A DNA stretch of 7,498 nucleotides from an uncultured Sutterella sp. (GCA_905206345.1 CAJLGW010000079.1:1-7498); one strand, 5' to 3'; counted from the stretch's first letter, positions 1-6,248 are shown. Notes: generated from the sequence alone by a model not told the origin. Made by a program: numbers and translations.

Positions 1-117
1 ACGCTCTGTTTCTGTTGCGATATTACCAACAAGAACAGGTTTTCTGTATTTTGGACACCAAACCGCATGGTAAGCAGTTTGATAGATGCAGTTACGTTGA
101 AAGACGATTTTAACCAT
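1..117 (-). CDS. tnpA: IS200/IS605-family Y1 transposase TnpA, N-terminal part (runs off the left edge)
   Basis: The minus strand from ATG at 117 encodes 39 residues with no stop before the window edge. Residues 16-27 read YHAVWCPKYRKP, the N-terminal signature of IS200/IS605 single-strand transposases; other members have HLVWCPKYR here. These enzymes cut and rejoin single-stranded DNA at hairpin-bearing ends using one catalytic tyrosine and an HUH pair. Both catalytic motifs lie beyond the edge, so activity cannot be judged. There is no good Shine-Dalgarno sequence before the ATG; weak translation is common in this family. The frame stays open upstream to a GTG at 135, which is an alternative start. 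A TATAAT-like box lies at 150-145 on the same strand, without a recognisable -35. Family assignment is firm; whether the gene is intact is unknown. Confidence 0.85.
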   Translation of the reverse strand, partial: MVKIVFQRNCIYQTAYHAVWCPKYRKPVLVGNIATETER

Positions 118-170
118 GGTTAAATAATTCCACACATGGTTGATATTATAATGTTCTCAATTGTTAATTT

Positions 171-186
171 CTTGCGCTAGCGCAAG
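171..186. repeat. Perfect 16-bp palindrome CTTGCGCTAGCGCAAG
   Basis: The sequence equals its own reverse complement over 16 bp and is followed at once by a partial copy (CGCAAG, 187-192). It lies between the IS end hairpin and the tnpA start. It may be part of the left-end structure or may affect tnpA expression; the sequence alone does not decide. Confidence 0.55.
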
Positions 187-194
187 CGCAAGAC

Positions 195-232
195 GCGATT
201 CCTCTCGGGGCTAAAGCCCCAAGTTTCCTCGC
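195..232. repeat. Imperfect hairpin at the IS200/IS605-like end
   Basis: An outer GCGA/TCGC pair (195-198 with 229-232) and an inner perfect 5-bp stem GGGGC/GCCCC (207-211 with 216-220, loop TAAA) are separated by internal loops of exactly 8 nt on each side. On the strand of the transposase the core reads GGGGCTTTAGCCCC. Subterminal hairpins of this design are the recognition structures of Y1 transposases. Assignment as the element end is inferred from the adjacent tnpA. Confidence 0.6.
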
Positions 233-309
233 TATTTTCTATGAAAAAAGTGCGTATCTGAAATTACGAACGTATGATCAATGTTCCAACGCTTTAACAC
301 AAAGTCTCC

Positions 310-1452
310 CTATAAGACCGACTTATAAATCGCCAAGACATCATCGCTTGCCAACTTCTTAAATTGCCCAATGGTGCCCGTGCGAGCGCAAGCGCTCTTT
401 GCGCATGCTTCAAGCGCCACCTCATCCAAACCAAAGTCCGAGAGTTTCGAGGGCATTTGCATCACTCGATAGAAGTCACACAAGGCATCAATTCCCGCTT
501 CCACCGTGTCTTTGCCCATAATCTCACGGGCAAATCGTTGCATACGAGCGGGATTGACGCTTGCCACATAACGCAACCAAGCAGGCGTCAACACAACCAA
601 GCCTGCTCCATGCGTGATCTTGGGGTCAAAGGCAGACAGTTCATGCTCCATCGCATGGCACGCCCAGTCTTCGACTTGGCCCAAACCAAAGTAGCCGTTA
701 TGCGCCCAACTGCCCACCATCGCCACTTGGCACCAAGATTCATAGTCCTTGGGGTTTTCTAATAATTTGGGGCCAAACGTCATGGCCGTGCGAATAGCGG
801 CTTCAGCTTGAGAAGACACGTAGTCCGTGTTTTCGGTATTGGTGAAGTAGCGCTCAAAGATGTGGCTGATCATATCCACAACGCCCGCGGCAATTTGCTC
901 TTTAGGAAGCGTAAAGAAAAGCTCCGGATTGACGACAGAAATCATCGGGCGGATTTTTTCGCTCGCCGTTCCCAGTTTTAACCCTTCATGATTAATCACC
1001 ATGCGAATGGATTGTTCGCTACCGGCCGCAGGAATCGTCAAAACGGTCGCAATGGGTAAAGCGCCCGTAATGGCAACGCCTTTCGTGAAGAAGTCCCAAG
1101 CATCACCCTCGTACTTGGCCCAAGCAGCGGCCACCTTACAGGTATCGATCACCGAACCGCCACCCACAGCCACGAGGCACTCAAGGCCGGAGCTCACGGC
1201 AATGTCTTTGACTTTTTGGGCAAACTCCAACGTCGGATTGGGTCGCACACCGCCTAAAGTGAAGTATTCAATCCCTTCAGCTTCAAGAGAAGATTGCACC
1301 GCAGCAATCGTGCCATTGCGCACAGCACTGCCACCACCGTAAACGATCAAAACTTTAGAAATCCCTTGGGCTTTCAAATGAGTGCCTAAACGCGAGTGTT
1401 CACCTTGACCGAAAAGAATGCGTGTGGGATTGAAATAGTTAAAGTTGAGCAT
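310..1452 (-). CDS. Iron-containing alcohol dehydrogenase (butanol dehydrogenase / YqhD-like)
   Basis: This 380-residue cytosolic enzyme should reduce aldehydes to alcohols (or the reverse) with NAD(P)H; family members need Fe2+ or Zn2+. Visible motifs are the GGGSVIDTCK cofactor loop at 97-106, YGGGS at 38-42 as in YqhD-type NADP-preferring enzymes, IPAAGSE at 140-146, and metal ligands inferred as D193, H197, H266 and H281. H270 fits the conserved second histidine of the HAMEHELSA motif (266-274). The His266-His281 spacing is one residue longer than in YqhD. Length is normal and the gene looks intact. The ATG at 1452 is supported by GAGGT at 1463-1459, 6 nt upstream. The gene is divergent from the M20 peptidase. 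Downstream there is only a weak 4-bp stem with a T6 run near 243-264. Substrate cannot be predicted; family confidence is high. Confidence 0.93.
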   Translation of the reverse strand: MLNFNYFNPTRILFGQGEHSRLGTHLKAQGISKVLIVYGGGSAVRNGTIAAVQSSLEAEGIEYFTLGGVRPNPTLEFAQKVKDIAVSSGLECLVAVGGGSVIDTCKVAAAWAKYEGDAWDFFTKGVAITGALPIATVLTIPAAGSEQSIRMVINHEGLKLGTASEKIRPMISVVNPELFFTLPKEQIAAGVVDMISHIFERYFTNTENTDYVSSQAEAAIRTAMTFGPKLLENPKDYESWCQVAMVGSWAHNGYFGLGQVEDWACHAMEHELSAFDPKITHGAGLVVLTPAWLRYVASVNPARMQRFAREIMGKDTVEAGIDALCDFYRVMQMPSKLSDFGLDEVALEACAKSACARTGTIGQFKKLASDDVLAIYKSVL

Positions 1453-1600
1453 ACAGTGACCTCAAACAAAAAATGGCGGCGACTTTACCAAGTCCAATCA
1501 CGTTATGAGTGAATTCCGCTATATTAAAAGGTGGGAATGTGACTAAAATTTTACATCTTTATTTTTCTTTGATTGTTAGCTTAATTGATAGGAGTCTAAG
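1453..1600. promoter_or_regulatory. Divergent intergenic region between alcohol dehydrogenase and M20 peptidase
   Basis: These 148 AT-rich bases must hold the start signals of both divergent genes. Ribosome binding sites are clear: GAGGT at 1463-1459 on the minus strand, and AGGAG at 1590-1594 on the plus strand, each 6 nt from its ATG. TATATT at 1520-1525 is -10-like on the plus strand, and on the minus strand the same stretch gives TAATATAGC. No convincing -35 partner was found for either, so I do not assign exact promoters. Confidence 0.4.
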
Positions 1601-2899
1601 ATGACCGAAAAGCAAAACTTAGAACCGGACTTACCGCCCCTTTTGCCGGAAACCAAGAACGTGATGGACACGTTGATGGCCTCCGAATTGATTCAAAAGG
1701 CCTTGAAGTTGGCCGTTGACCAAGACCAAATGTGCTTGGAAGAACAAATCGCCATCACGGAAATCCCGTCTGCTCCCTTTAACGAACAATTGCGTGCCGC
1801 TGACTTTGAAAAGCGTTTTACCGCTTTGGGTCTTGAAGGCGTGCATATTGATGAAGTCGGTAACGTGATCGGTGTTCGTCCCGGTGTCGGTCCTGAACCC
1901 CGTACGAAATTAGTCATCGCCGCTCACTTGGATACGGTCTTTAAGATGGAAGACAACTTCAAGGTTCGTCGTGAAGGCAATTGCTACTACGCTCCTTCCA
2001 TCGGTGACGACTCCCGCGGTTTGGCAGCACTTTTGCAAGTCATCCGTATGTTCCAAGAATTAAAGATTGAAACCACGGGCGACATCATTTTCGTGGCTAA
2101 CGTCGGTGAAGAAGGCGAAGGCGATCTTCGCGGTGTGAAGCACATCTTCAAAGACCCCAACGTTGACATCGATGCCTTCATTTCCATCGACTGGGCTGAC
2201 CCGCGTTGCGCTATCGTAGGCGCTACGGGGAGCTTGCGCTATCGCGTGCACTTTGACGGCCCGGGCGGCCACAGCTACTTGGGCTTTGGTCAACCGTCCG
2301 CTATTCACGCTTTGATGCGTACGAGCGAAACGTTGGCCAATCTCGAAGTGCCGAAGGATCCGAAGACCACGTACACGGTGGGCGTCATCCGCGGCGGTAC
2401 GACGGTGAACTCCATCGCTGCTCACGCTTCCATGGACATCGACATGCGCAGTACCGAACACCATAGCCTCTTGGCTTTGCGTGACAAGGTCGTTCCTTGC
2501 TTTGAAAAGGCTGCCGCTGACGAAAACGCTCGTTGGGGCATCACCGATGAAGCTAACCAAGTTAAGGTGACGCTTGAGAAGATCGGTGACCGTCCTGCCG
2601 GCCAACAACCCTATGAAAGCCCGGTTTGCCAAACGATCCGTGCCGGTCTCTTGGCTTTGGATTTGCCGCTTCATATGTACGCTTCTACGTCCGGTGACCA
2701 TAACGTCGCTTTGAGCATGGGTATCCCTGCTTTGGCCATGGGCGGTGGCGGCCGTAACTGGAAGATGCACACGCTTGAAGAAGGTTACGAACACGTTGAC
2801 GGCTACCAAGGCCCGCAATTGACGTTCTTGATGGCTGCTGCCATGTCGGGCGTCAACGGTGTTGCCGGCGGTATCTTGAAAAAGCGCCAACGCGGTTAA
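1601..2899 (+). CDS. M20-family zinc metallopeptidase / amidohydrolase
   Basis: This 432-residue protein belongs to the M20 group (PepT, ArgE, DapE relatives), two-zinc enzymes that cleave peptides or N-acyl amino acids in the cytoplasm. The ligand set is complete: H109 and D111 in AAHLDTV, bridging D136 in IGDDSRG, catalytic E170 and ligand E171 in VANVGEEGEGDLRG, D197 in SIDWAD, and H390 in WKMHTLEEG. The GPGGHS motif (220-225) opens the dimerisation (lid) domain, about 210-320. STSGDHN (362-368) and a glycine run (381-384) precede the last ligand. No signal peptide is seen. The ATG is fixed by AGGAG 6 nt upstream. Codon choice is strongly biased (CGT for Arg, TTG for Leu, GGT/GGC for Gly), which may reflect high expression. 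Exact substrate is unknown; tripeptidase T-like or acyl-amino-acid hydrolase are both possible. Confidence 0.92.
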   Translation: MTEKQNLEPDLPPLLPETKNVMDTLMASELIQKALKLAVDQDQMCLEEQIAITEIPSAPFNEQLRAADFEKRFTALGLEGVHIDEVGNVIGVRPGVGPEPRTKLVIAAHLDTVFKMEDNFKVRREGNCYYAPSIGDDSRGLAALLQVIRMFQELKIETTGDIIFVANVGEEGEGDLRGVKHIFKDPNVDIDAFISIDWADPRCAIVGATGSLRYRVHFDGPGGHSYLGFGQPSAIHALMRTSETLANLEVPKDPKTTYTVGVIRGGTTVNSIAAHASMDIDMRSTEHHSLLALRDKVVPCFEKAAADENARWGITDEANQVKVTLEKIGDRPAGQQPYESPVCQTIRAGLLALDLPLHMYASTSGDHNVALSMGIPALAMGGGGRNWKMHTLEEGYEHVDGYQGPQLTFLMAAAMSGVNGVAGGILKKRQRG

Positions 2900-2922
2900 T
2901 GCAACCCTTCACTTAATGTGAC

Positions 2923-2957
2923 AAAAAGGGCTTGGGCGTTAAAACTCAAGCCTTTTT
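2923..2957 (+). terminator. Intrinsic terminator after the M20 peptidase
   Basis: A stem GCTTGGG (2930-2936) pairs with CTCAAGC (2945-2951), with one G-T pair, and continues as an A-run/T-run stem (2923-2928 with 2952-2957) around a bulged G. It is followed by TTTTT. It lies 24 bp after the peptidase stop codon. The A-run on the left makes it potentially bidirectional. Confidence 0.85.
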
Positions 2958-2968
2958 GCTGTGTACAG

Positions 2969-3000
2969 AAAAAAACGCAAACCGAAAGGGAATGCGTTTT
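2969..3000 (-). terminator. Intrinsic terminator of the EamA / 61-residue-protein unit
   Basis: A perfect 8-bp stem AAAACGCA / TGCGTTTT (2972-2979 with 2993-3000) encloses a 13-nt loop. Read on the minus strand it ends in seven T residues (2975-2969). It begins 15 bp beyond the stop codon of the small gene. It sits back to back with the terminator of the convergent peptidase gene. Confidence 0.85.
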
Positions 3001-3014
3001 CTTACCTGATTCAA

Positions 3015-3200
3015 TCATTCTGCGGTCTTGCGACGATGACGCGCCTCTTTACGAGGGTCAGTCATGGGTTTTAAGTGATCCCCACGCATCCAGCTGATAA
3101 AGTCCTCGACGCTGCAATTGAGCACAATGTCTCTTGCACCGATGGACCAACCGATACTCGGTTGCATATGACGTTTTGCGCGAACTCTCACTTTGGCCAT
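3015..3200 (-). CDS. Small basic protein of unknown function (61 residues)
   Basis: I do not recognise this family. The start is strongly supported: a full AGGAGG (3212-3207) lies 6 nt before the ATG, and a dedicated terminator follows the stop. The protein is basic at both ends (KVRVRAKRH at residues 3-11; DPRKEARHRRK at 48-58) with a more hydrophobic middle (IGWSIGARDIVLNCSVEDFISWMRG, about 16-40). No membrane helix, signal peptide or cysteine metal site is visible; a single Cys is present. It lies 42 bp after the EamA transporter stop on the same strand and is likely co-transcribed. The charge pattern could suit RNA, DNA or ribosome binding, but that is inference. I am confident it is a gene, not what it does. 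Confidence 0.75.
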   Translation of the reverse strand: MAKVRVRAKRHMQPSIGWSIGARDIVLNCSVEDFISWMRGDHLKPMTDPRKEARHRRKTAE

Positions 3201-3242
3201 GTTTTGCCTCCTGTGTCGTTTTTGACCGTATATCTTTTAATT

Positions 3243-4151
3243 TTAACCTAACGATTCTTTGGTCGTCTTTATAGCGCTTAATTTTTTGTGCGTTTTCCAA
3301 TGCACAAAACTTTGCAAAACAACTGAAGCACAAATTAAAGCCAAACCGATATAAAACGAGAAATTCAAATCCTTGGCTTCATTGAAAATCACCATCGCAA
3401 GCAAAATGCTATAGACGGGTTCCAAGTTGTAGCTCAAATTGACCGTGAAAGCCGACAAGCGCTTAAGAGCCTCCACTTGCAAGGAGAACATCCCCACCGT
3501 GCAGAACGAGGCCAACATAAAGAGGTAGAAGAAATCGAGGCTTGAGGGCACAATCGTCTCAACCGGGAAGAAATGAAGATAGATCGGCAAAATGGCGCTC
3601 ATGATCACAAAGCTTGCCAAAATCTCGTAAAACAAAAAGGTCATTAAGGGATAGTCCGACCCCACCCGACGGTTTTCAATCGTCAAGAACGCAGCACCGA
3701 TGGCTGATAACACCCCCAAAATAATCCCCACCTGATAACGCGTATCAAAGTGGAAAATTAAAGCGATCCCTAAAATCGTCAAGAGACTAAAAGCAATTTC
3801 TCGCATGGAGAACTTACGATGACTCCAGATGGGGTCGATGATCGCGGTGAAAAAGCCCAAAGAAGCAAAACACACCACGCCAATCGAGACGTTGGAATAT
3901 TTGATGGATGCGTAAAAGAGCAACCAGTGAATGGCAAGCAGGAGTCCCACCCAACTGATTCTCAAAATGTCTTTAATGGGTAGGCGAATCTTGCCTTTTG
4001 TGAAAACCAAATACAAAAGGAAAAAGCCGCTTGCCATCATCACGCGATACCAAACGAGAAGCGCTTCGTTAACGGTAATGAGTCGCCCCAAAACACCGGT
4101 AAAACCGGCTAAAAGAATGGAAGCGTGTAAAAGAATAAAGGCGTATTGCAT
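3243..4151 (-). CDS. EamA/RhaT-family drug/metabolite transporter (DMT superfamily)
   Basis: This inner-membrane protein of 302 residues is built of about ten hydrophobic segments in two EamA repeats (roughly residues 3-130 and 142-280), the normal layout and length of the family. Members export or import small metabolites such as amino acids, nucleobases or sugars by secondary transport. The end of the second half (SAFTVNLSYNLEPVYSILLA) matches the typical final-repeat motif in which an N-x-x-P-V element precedes the last two helices. The C-terminal tail is hydrophilic and lysine-rich. I chose ATG at 4151. An in-frame TTG at 4172 would add seven residues but falls at the foot of a hairpin; neither start has a strong Shine-Dalgarno sequence. 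It is probably transcribed with the 61-residue gene downstream. Substrate is unknown. Confidence 0.9.
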   Translation of the reverse strand: MQYAFILLHASILLAGFTGVLGRLITVNEALLVWYRVMMASGFFLLYLVFTKGKIRLPIKDILRISWVGLLLAIHWLLFYASIKYSNVSIGVVCFASLGFFTAIIDPIWSHRKFSMREIAFSLLTILGIALIFHFDTRYQVGIILGVLSAIGAAFLTIENRRVGSDYPLMTFLFYEILASFVIMSAILPIYLHFFPVETIVPSSLDFFYLFMLASFCTVGMFSLQVEALKRLSAFTVNLSYNLEPVYSILLAMVIFNEAKDLNFSFYIGLALICASVVLQSFVHWKTHKKLSAIKTTKESLG

Positions 4152-4172
4152 ATCCGTTTTCAATAATGACAA

Positions 4173-4196
4173 AAGAGCCCGTCACTCAGAGCTCTT
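4173..4196 (-). terminator. Hairpin before the EamA gene, possible terminator of the rloAB unit
   Basis: Read on the minus strand, AAGAGCTC pairs with GGGCTCTT (8 bp with one G-T wobble) around an 8-nt loop, and the base leads into TTTTG. It lies between the rloB stop (4293) and the EamA start (4151). It could end transcription of the defence unit or act as an attenuator for the transporter. The T-tract is short, so termination strength is uncertain. Confidence 0.5.
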
Positions 4197-4198
4197 AA

Positions 4199-4220
4199 TT
4201 TTGTCTCGTATGATACAAAA
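4199..4220. repeat. Small imperfect inverted repeat upstream of EamA (TTTTGT...ACAAAA)
   Basis: TTTTGT (4199-4204) and ACAAAA (4215-4220) form a 6-bp inverted repeat, with a further TC/GA match inside after one mismatch and a GTAT centre. On the minus strand, TATCAT within it could be a -10 box, with TTCAAA 16 nt upstream. A promoter/operator for the transporter is possible but weakly supported. Confidence 0.3.
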
Positions 4221-4229
4221 ATACTCAGA

Positions 4230-4277
4230 TGTTTGAAGTTCTTTTCCGCCTTTAGACAGTCCAGAACTTCACAAACA
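4230..4277. repeat. Bulged inverted repeat at the rloB-side edge of the AT-rich block
   Basis: GAAGTTCT (4235-4242) and AGAACTTC (4263-4270) are perfect reverse complements. After a 2-nt bulge the pairing continues as TGTTT/AAACA (4230-4234 with 4273-4277). The loop is 20 nt. No T-run follows on either strand, so it is not a standard terminator. It lies in the 3' untranslated region of rloB. Confidence 0.5.
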
Positions 4278-4292
4278 ATAATCTGACAGGAA

Positions 4293-4811
4293 CTAATCGT
4301 CTAGAAATTTTCCTTTAATTTCCTCTGGTAAGTATCGAGCTAACTCCAACACCAACTCATGGACCTTTGTTCCGGGTGATATTTGAGAAGGTGGTACACC
4401 TTTATTTTCATCAATGATTCTTCTAGCAAATCTCACTGCTTTCTTAGGATCGCCGTTACACTCTAGTAAAACATCGAAGATATTTTCAATGTTCTTCCCA
4501 TAGCGACAAGGGATATAGTCATTAAGTTTGGCAATGTAATCTTTACGTGAAACATTCGATGTTAGGTTTTCAAAATGCAGTAAAAACCAAAATTCAAAAC
4601 ATTCGTTACTCCAAATGCTGTGATATCGGACAGAATCCTTCGCATTAGTATTTAACTGATTGATTTTGTTGCTTACTGCATTGAAAGCATCGTCGGAATA
4701 GTCGTCTTTATCAAAGACGCACCCAATCTCACCTGTTGTGATTTTTTCATTACGAACGAAATCTTGAGCATCGTTCAAAATTCGAAGCGTTTCTTTGCCC
4801 AAACCGGACAC
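4293..4811 (-). CDS. RloB C-terminal open frame (172 residues if begun at GTG)
   Basis: This frame continues RloB from residue 60 of the repaired protein to its end. It includes GLGKET (3-8), the DKDD acidic motif (34-37), NECFEFWFLLHF (69-80) and a helical C-terminus with RRIIDENKG. The frame is open upstream to a TGA at 4862-4860, so its own GTG at 4811 is only a nominal start. No Shine-Dalgarno sequence is apparent there. It lacks the first acidic motif and would probably be inactive alone. Confidence 0.6.
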   Translation of the reverse strand: MSGLGKETLRILNDAQDFVRNEKITTGEIGCVFDKDDYSDDAFNAVSNKINQLNTNAKDSVRYHSIWSNECFEFWFLLHFENLTSNVSRKDYIAKLNDYIPCRYGKNIENIFDVLLECNGDPKKAVRFARRIIDENKGVPPSQISPGTKVHELVLELARYLPEEIKGKFLDD

Positions 4812-4987
4812 ATGAATATGAACGGTCTTGCGATAAACTGCACAGACTTGATGAGTTTTTCAAAAGAACGGAAATAGTTGGGCTCCGTTTTTTCCCCTTC
4901 ACAAAAGATGTAATGGGTGACACCTGTCAGTTCACGAAAACCAACACGTCTTTTAACTTTCCACCGATCACTAGAGTGCTTTTTCAT
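4775..4987 (-). CDS. RloB N-terminal open frame (70 residues)
   Basis: Starting at ATG 4987 inside the end of the ATPase gene, this frame carries the RloB first motif (E30-G31-E32-K33-T34-E35). RloB-like sequence is recognisable to about residue 45. After that the reading (IARPFIFMCPVWAKK) no longer resembles RloB and stops at 4775. It is the front part of the split gene described for 4293-4987, not an independent family. Confidence 0.6.
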   Translation of the reverse strand: MKKHSSDRWKVKRRVGFRELTGVTHYIFCEGEKTEPNYFRSFEKLIKSVQFIARPFIFMCPVWAKKRFEF

Positions 4988-6197
4988 TGTTCATTTCGCC
5001 CCATTCGATGATGGGCTTTAAATACGGATCCGCCCCATATTTGCCTTCCAAATATTGTTTTGCGTACTGAGCATCCTTACGCACCTCTTTAAAGTCTGCG
5101 AGCGAATAAAGATTAGAGTTTTGTTCTTCTCCTTTAGCGACAAACCAAATTTCATCTCGACGGAACACTTCATTATTCATCGTTGTCAAATCGTGAGACG
5201 TGAAAATCAATTGTGAGTGTTTATGATTAATTTGCGGATCGTTGTACAAACCAAGGATGTATTTCAAAAGCATCGGATGCAATTTTGCATCCAATTCATC
5301 GATAATCAACACCCCACCGTTTAATAGACTAGTGGCAATCACGGGCAACAGTCCGAACAACTTTTTCGTGCCGCTTGATTCATCTCGTAATGTCAATTCA
5401 ACATAGCCATCACCGATACGGTGTTTTGTGAACACTTCGATATTATTATCCGGACGCTCTTCAGTTCGGAAGTCAACAATATCGACATCCATTTCTTTAA
5501 GCATTTCCAATACGAGTTTTTTTACCGACTCAGAACGGGAGATGGCAATTTGCAATTCCTGAATAGGATTGCCGTAATTGACAAACATAATCTTGGATCG
5601 GAACCAATCAATAACGTCTTTGACAATCGGGTTCTTTAAATTCGTAATCGCAAGGTAAGACAACAAAGGAAGATTTGAAGACAAAGTATCCGAAATCTTT
5701 ATCTCTTTAAAATCACCCATCAAGTTTGTTGTTTCGTTTGTTCGGGTGAATAGTTTTGAGGGTCTCTTTGTCGAGTATTTAAGTCGTCTCAAACTCTCAA
5801 AAACAACCTCATCATTGAGTAGTTTCAATTCATAGCAATACTCTGCTAACTCGGCTTGAAAATAAATTTCAAAGCAAGTTGGTTCTGATTTCATTTTCGG
5901 ATCAAAGGCAAATGGAACAATTTCCTGATCTGAATAGTGACGTTTCTTCCCCTGTGCTGCGTTTATCGTTAAGTCAATAGGAACGATAACTTTATCAAGC
6001 AACGCTCCCATAGCTTGCAACACATTGGACTTACCTCCACCGTTTGGCCCATAAACAACGGCTAACGGAAGTAGTTTCTCGCCCAATTGTGACGGAATGA
6101 GTTTATCTTCCAACTCTGTAATATTGGTCGCTTGCATATCAAGCGTGATAGTGTCTTTAATACTTCTGAAGTTTGAGACGGAGAATTGCGATAGCAT
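4971..6197 (-). CDS. rloA: AAA15/AAA21-family ATPase, RloA/AbiLi-type defence component
   Basis: This 408-residue ABC/SMC-like ATPase begins FSVSNFRSIKD, the usual start of AAA15 proteins. It has Walker A GPNGGGKS (50-57), a signature-like ESSGTKKL (273-280), Walker B LIIDELD (297-303) with LDAKLHP as D-loop region, and the switch histidine in FTSHD (332-336). All motifs needed for ATP hydrolysis are present, and length is normal. The frame is open upstream to 6302, but ATG 6197 is chosen because AGGAGG (6208-6203) lies 5 nt before it and the family homology starts there. Its last codons overlap the rloB start by 17 nt. RloA-RloB pairs correspond to Lactococcus AbiL and occur inside restriction loci; the ATPase is thought to sense infection and control RloB. 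The gene is AT-rich relative to its neighbours, consistent with transfer. Confidence 0.9.
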   Translation of the reverse strand: MLSQFSVSNFRSIKDTITLDMQATNITELEDKLIPSQLGEKLLPLAVVYGPNGGGKSNVLQAMGALLDKVIVPIDLTINAAQGKKRHYSDQEIVPFAFDPKMKSEPTCFEIYFQAELAEYCYELKLLNDEVVFESLRRLKYSTKRPSKLFTRTNETTNLMGDFKEIKISDTLSSNLPLLSYLAITNLKNPIVKDVIDWFRSKIMFVNYGNPIQELQIAISRSESVKKLVLEMLKEMDVDIVDFRTEERPDNNIEVFTKHRIGDGYVELTLRDESSGTKKLFGLLPVIATSLLNGGVLIIDELDAKLHPMLLKYILGLYNDPQINHKHSQLIFTSHDLTTMNNEVFRRDEIWFVAKGEEQNSNLYSLADFKEVRKDAQYAKQYLEGKYGADPYLKPIIEWGEMNNEKAL

Positions 6198-6215
6198 AAA
6201 AACCTCCTTTTTACG

Positions 6216-6248
6216 ATTATACGTCGTTTTATGAGATTTTTTCTCATA
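6216..6248 (-). promoter_or_regulatory. Putative rloA promoter -10 box with overlapping operator-like inverted repeat
   Basis: On the minus strand a perfect TATAAT (6221-6216) lies 18 nt before the ATPase ATG, just ahead of the AGGAGG ribosome binding site. Any transcript would have a very short leader. At the expected -35 position there is no good TTGACA. Instead there is a 7-bp inverted repeat TATGAGA / TCTCATA (6230-6236 with 6242-6248), spaced by five bases. It could bind a dimeric regulator. No regulator gene is seen in the window. Confidence 0.5.

Larger units (their letters stand above)
1..232 (-). mobile_element. End of an IS200/IS605-type insertion sequence (partial)
   Basis: This stretch combines the start of a Y1 transposase with strongly structured DNA behind it, as expected for an IS200/IS605 end. 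Such elements have no terminal inverted repeats or target duplication; the transposase recognises subterminal imperfect hairpins. The outer boundary is not visible directly and is placed at the base of the hairpin at 195-232. The element lies 78 bp from the 3' end of the alcohol dehydrogenase gene, so it sits in an intergenic site and disrupts no visible gene. Whether a tnpB accessory gene follows cannot be seen. Confidence 0.6.
4293..4987 (-). pseudogene. rloB: RloB/AbiLii-family Toprim-like protein gene, split by an apparent frameshift
   Basis: Two overlapping minus-strand frames together spell one RloB protein. The first frame holds FCEGEKTEPNYF (residues 28-39), the signature first acidic motif. 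The second holds CVFDKDD, the second acidic motif of the Toprim-like fold, and the RloB-type stretch NECFEFWFLLHF. Adding one base at the A5 run (4860-4856) joins them into 231 residues, a normal length for the family, giving ...FEKTHQVC...VHIHVSGLGKET. The region where both frames are open is about 4775-4859, so the lesion must lie there. The ATG at 4987 overlaps the 3' end of the ATPase gene by 17 nt, suggesting translational coupling. RloB proteins act with an AAA15 ATPase in abortive-infection-type defence (AbiL) and are thought to supply the nuclease activity. Alternatives are a sequencing error in the homopolymer or true frameshifting. Confidence 0.82.

Noticed and set aside
171..232. 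Possible CRISPR-like or tandem repeat
   Set aside because: There are only two unrelated palindromic units, with no regular repeat-spacer spacing; an IS end explains them better.
364..762. Plus-strand frame of 132 codons opposite the alcohol dehydrogenase
   Set aside because: It is antisense to a clear Fe-type dehydrogenase, with no ribosome binding site or family resemblance.
2060..2890. Long minus-strand open frame (276 codons) opposite the M20 peptidase
   Set aside because: It lies entirely antisense to a gene with a complete M20 motif set, and its translation is compositionally odd (His/Arg/Val-rich) with no recognisable domain.
3058..3333. Minus-strand frame of 91 codons overlapping the EamA 3' end and the 61-residue gene
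   Set aside because: It overlaps two better-supported genes on the same strand in a different frame and lacks a Shine-Dalgarno sequence.
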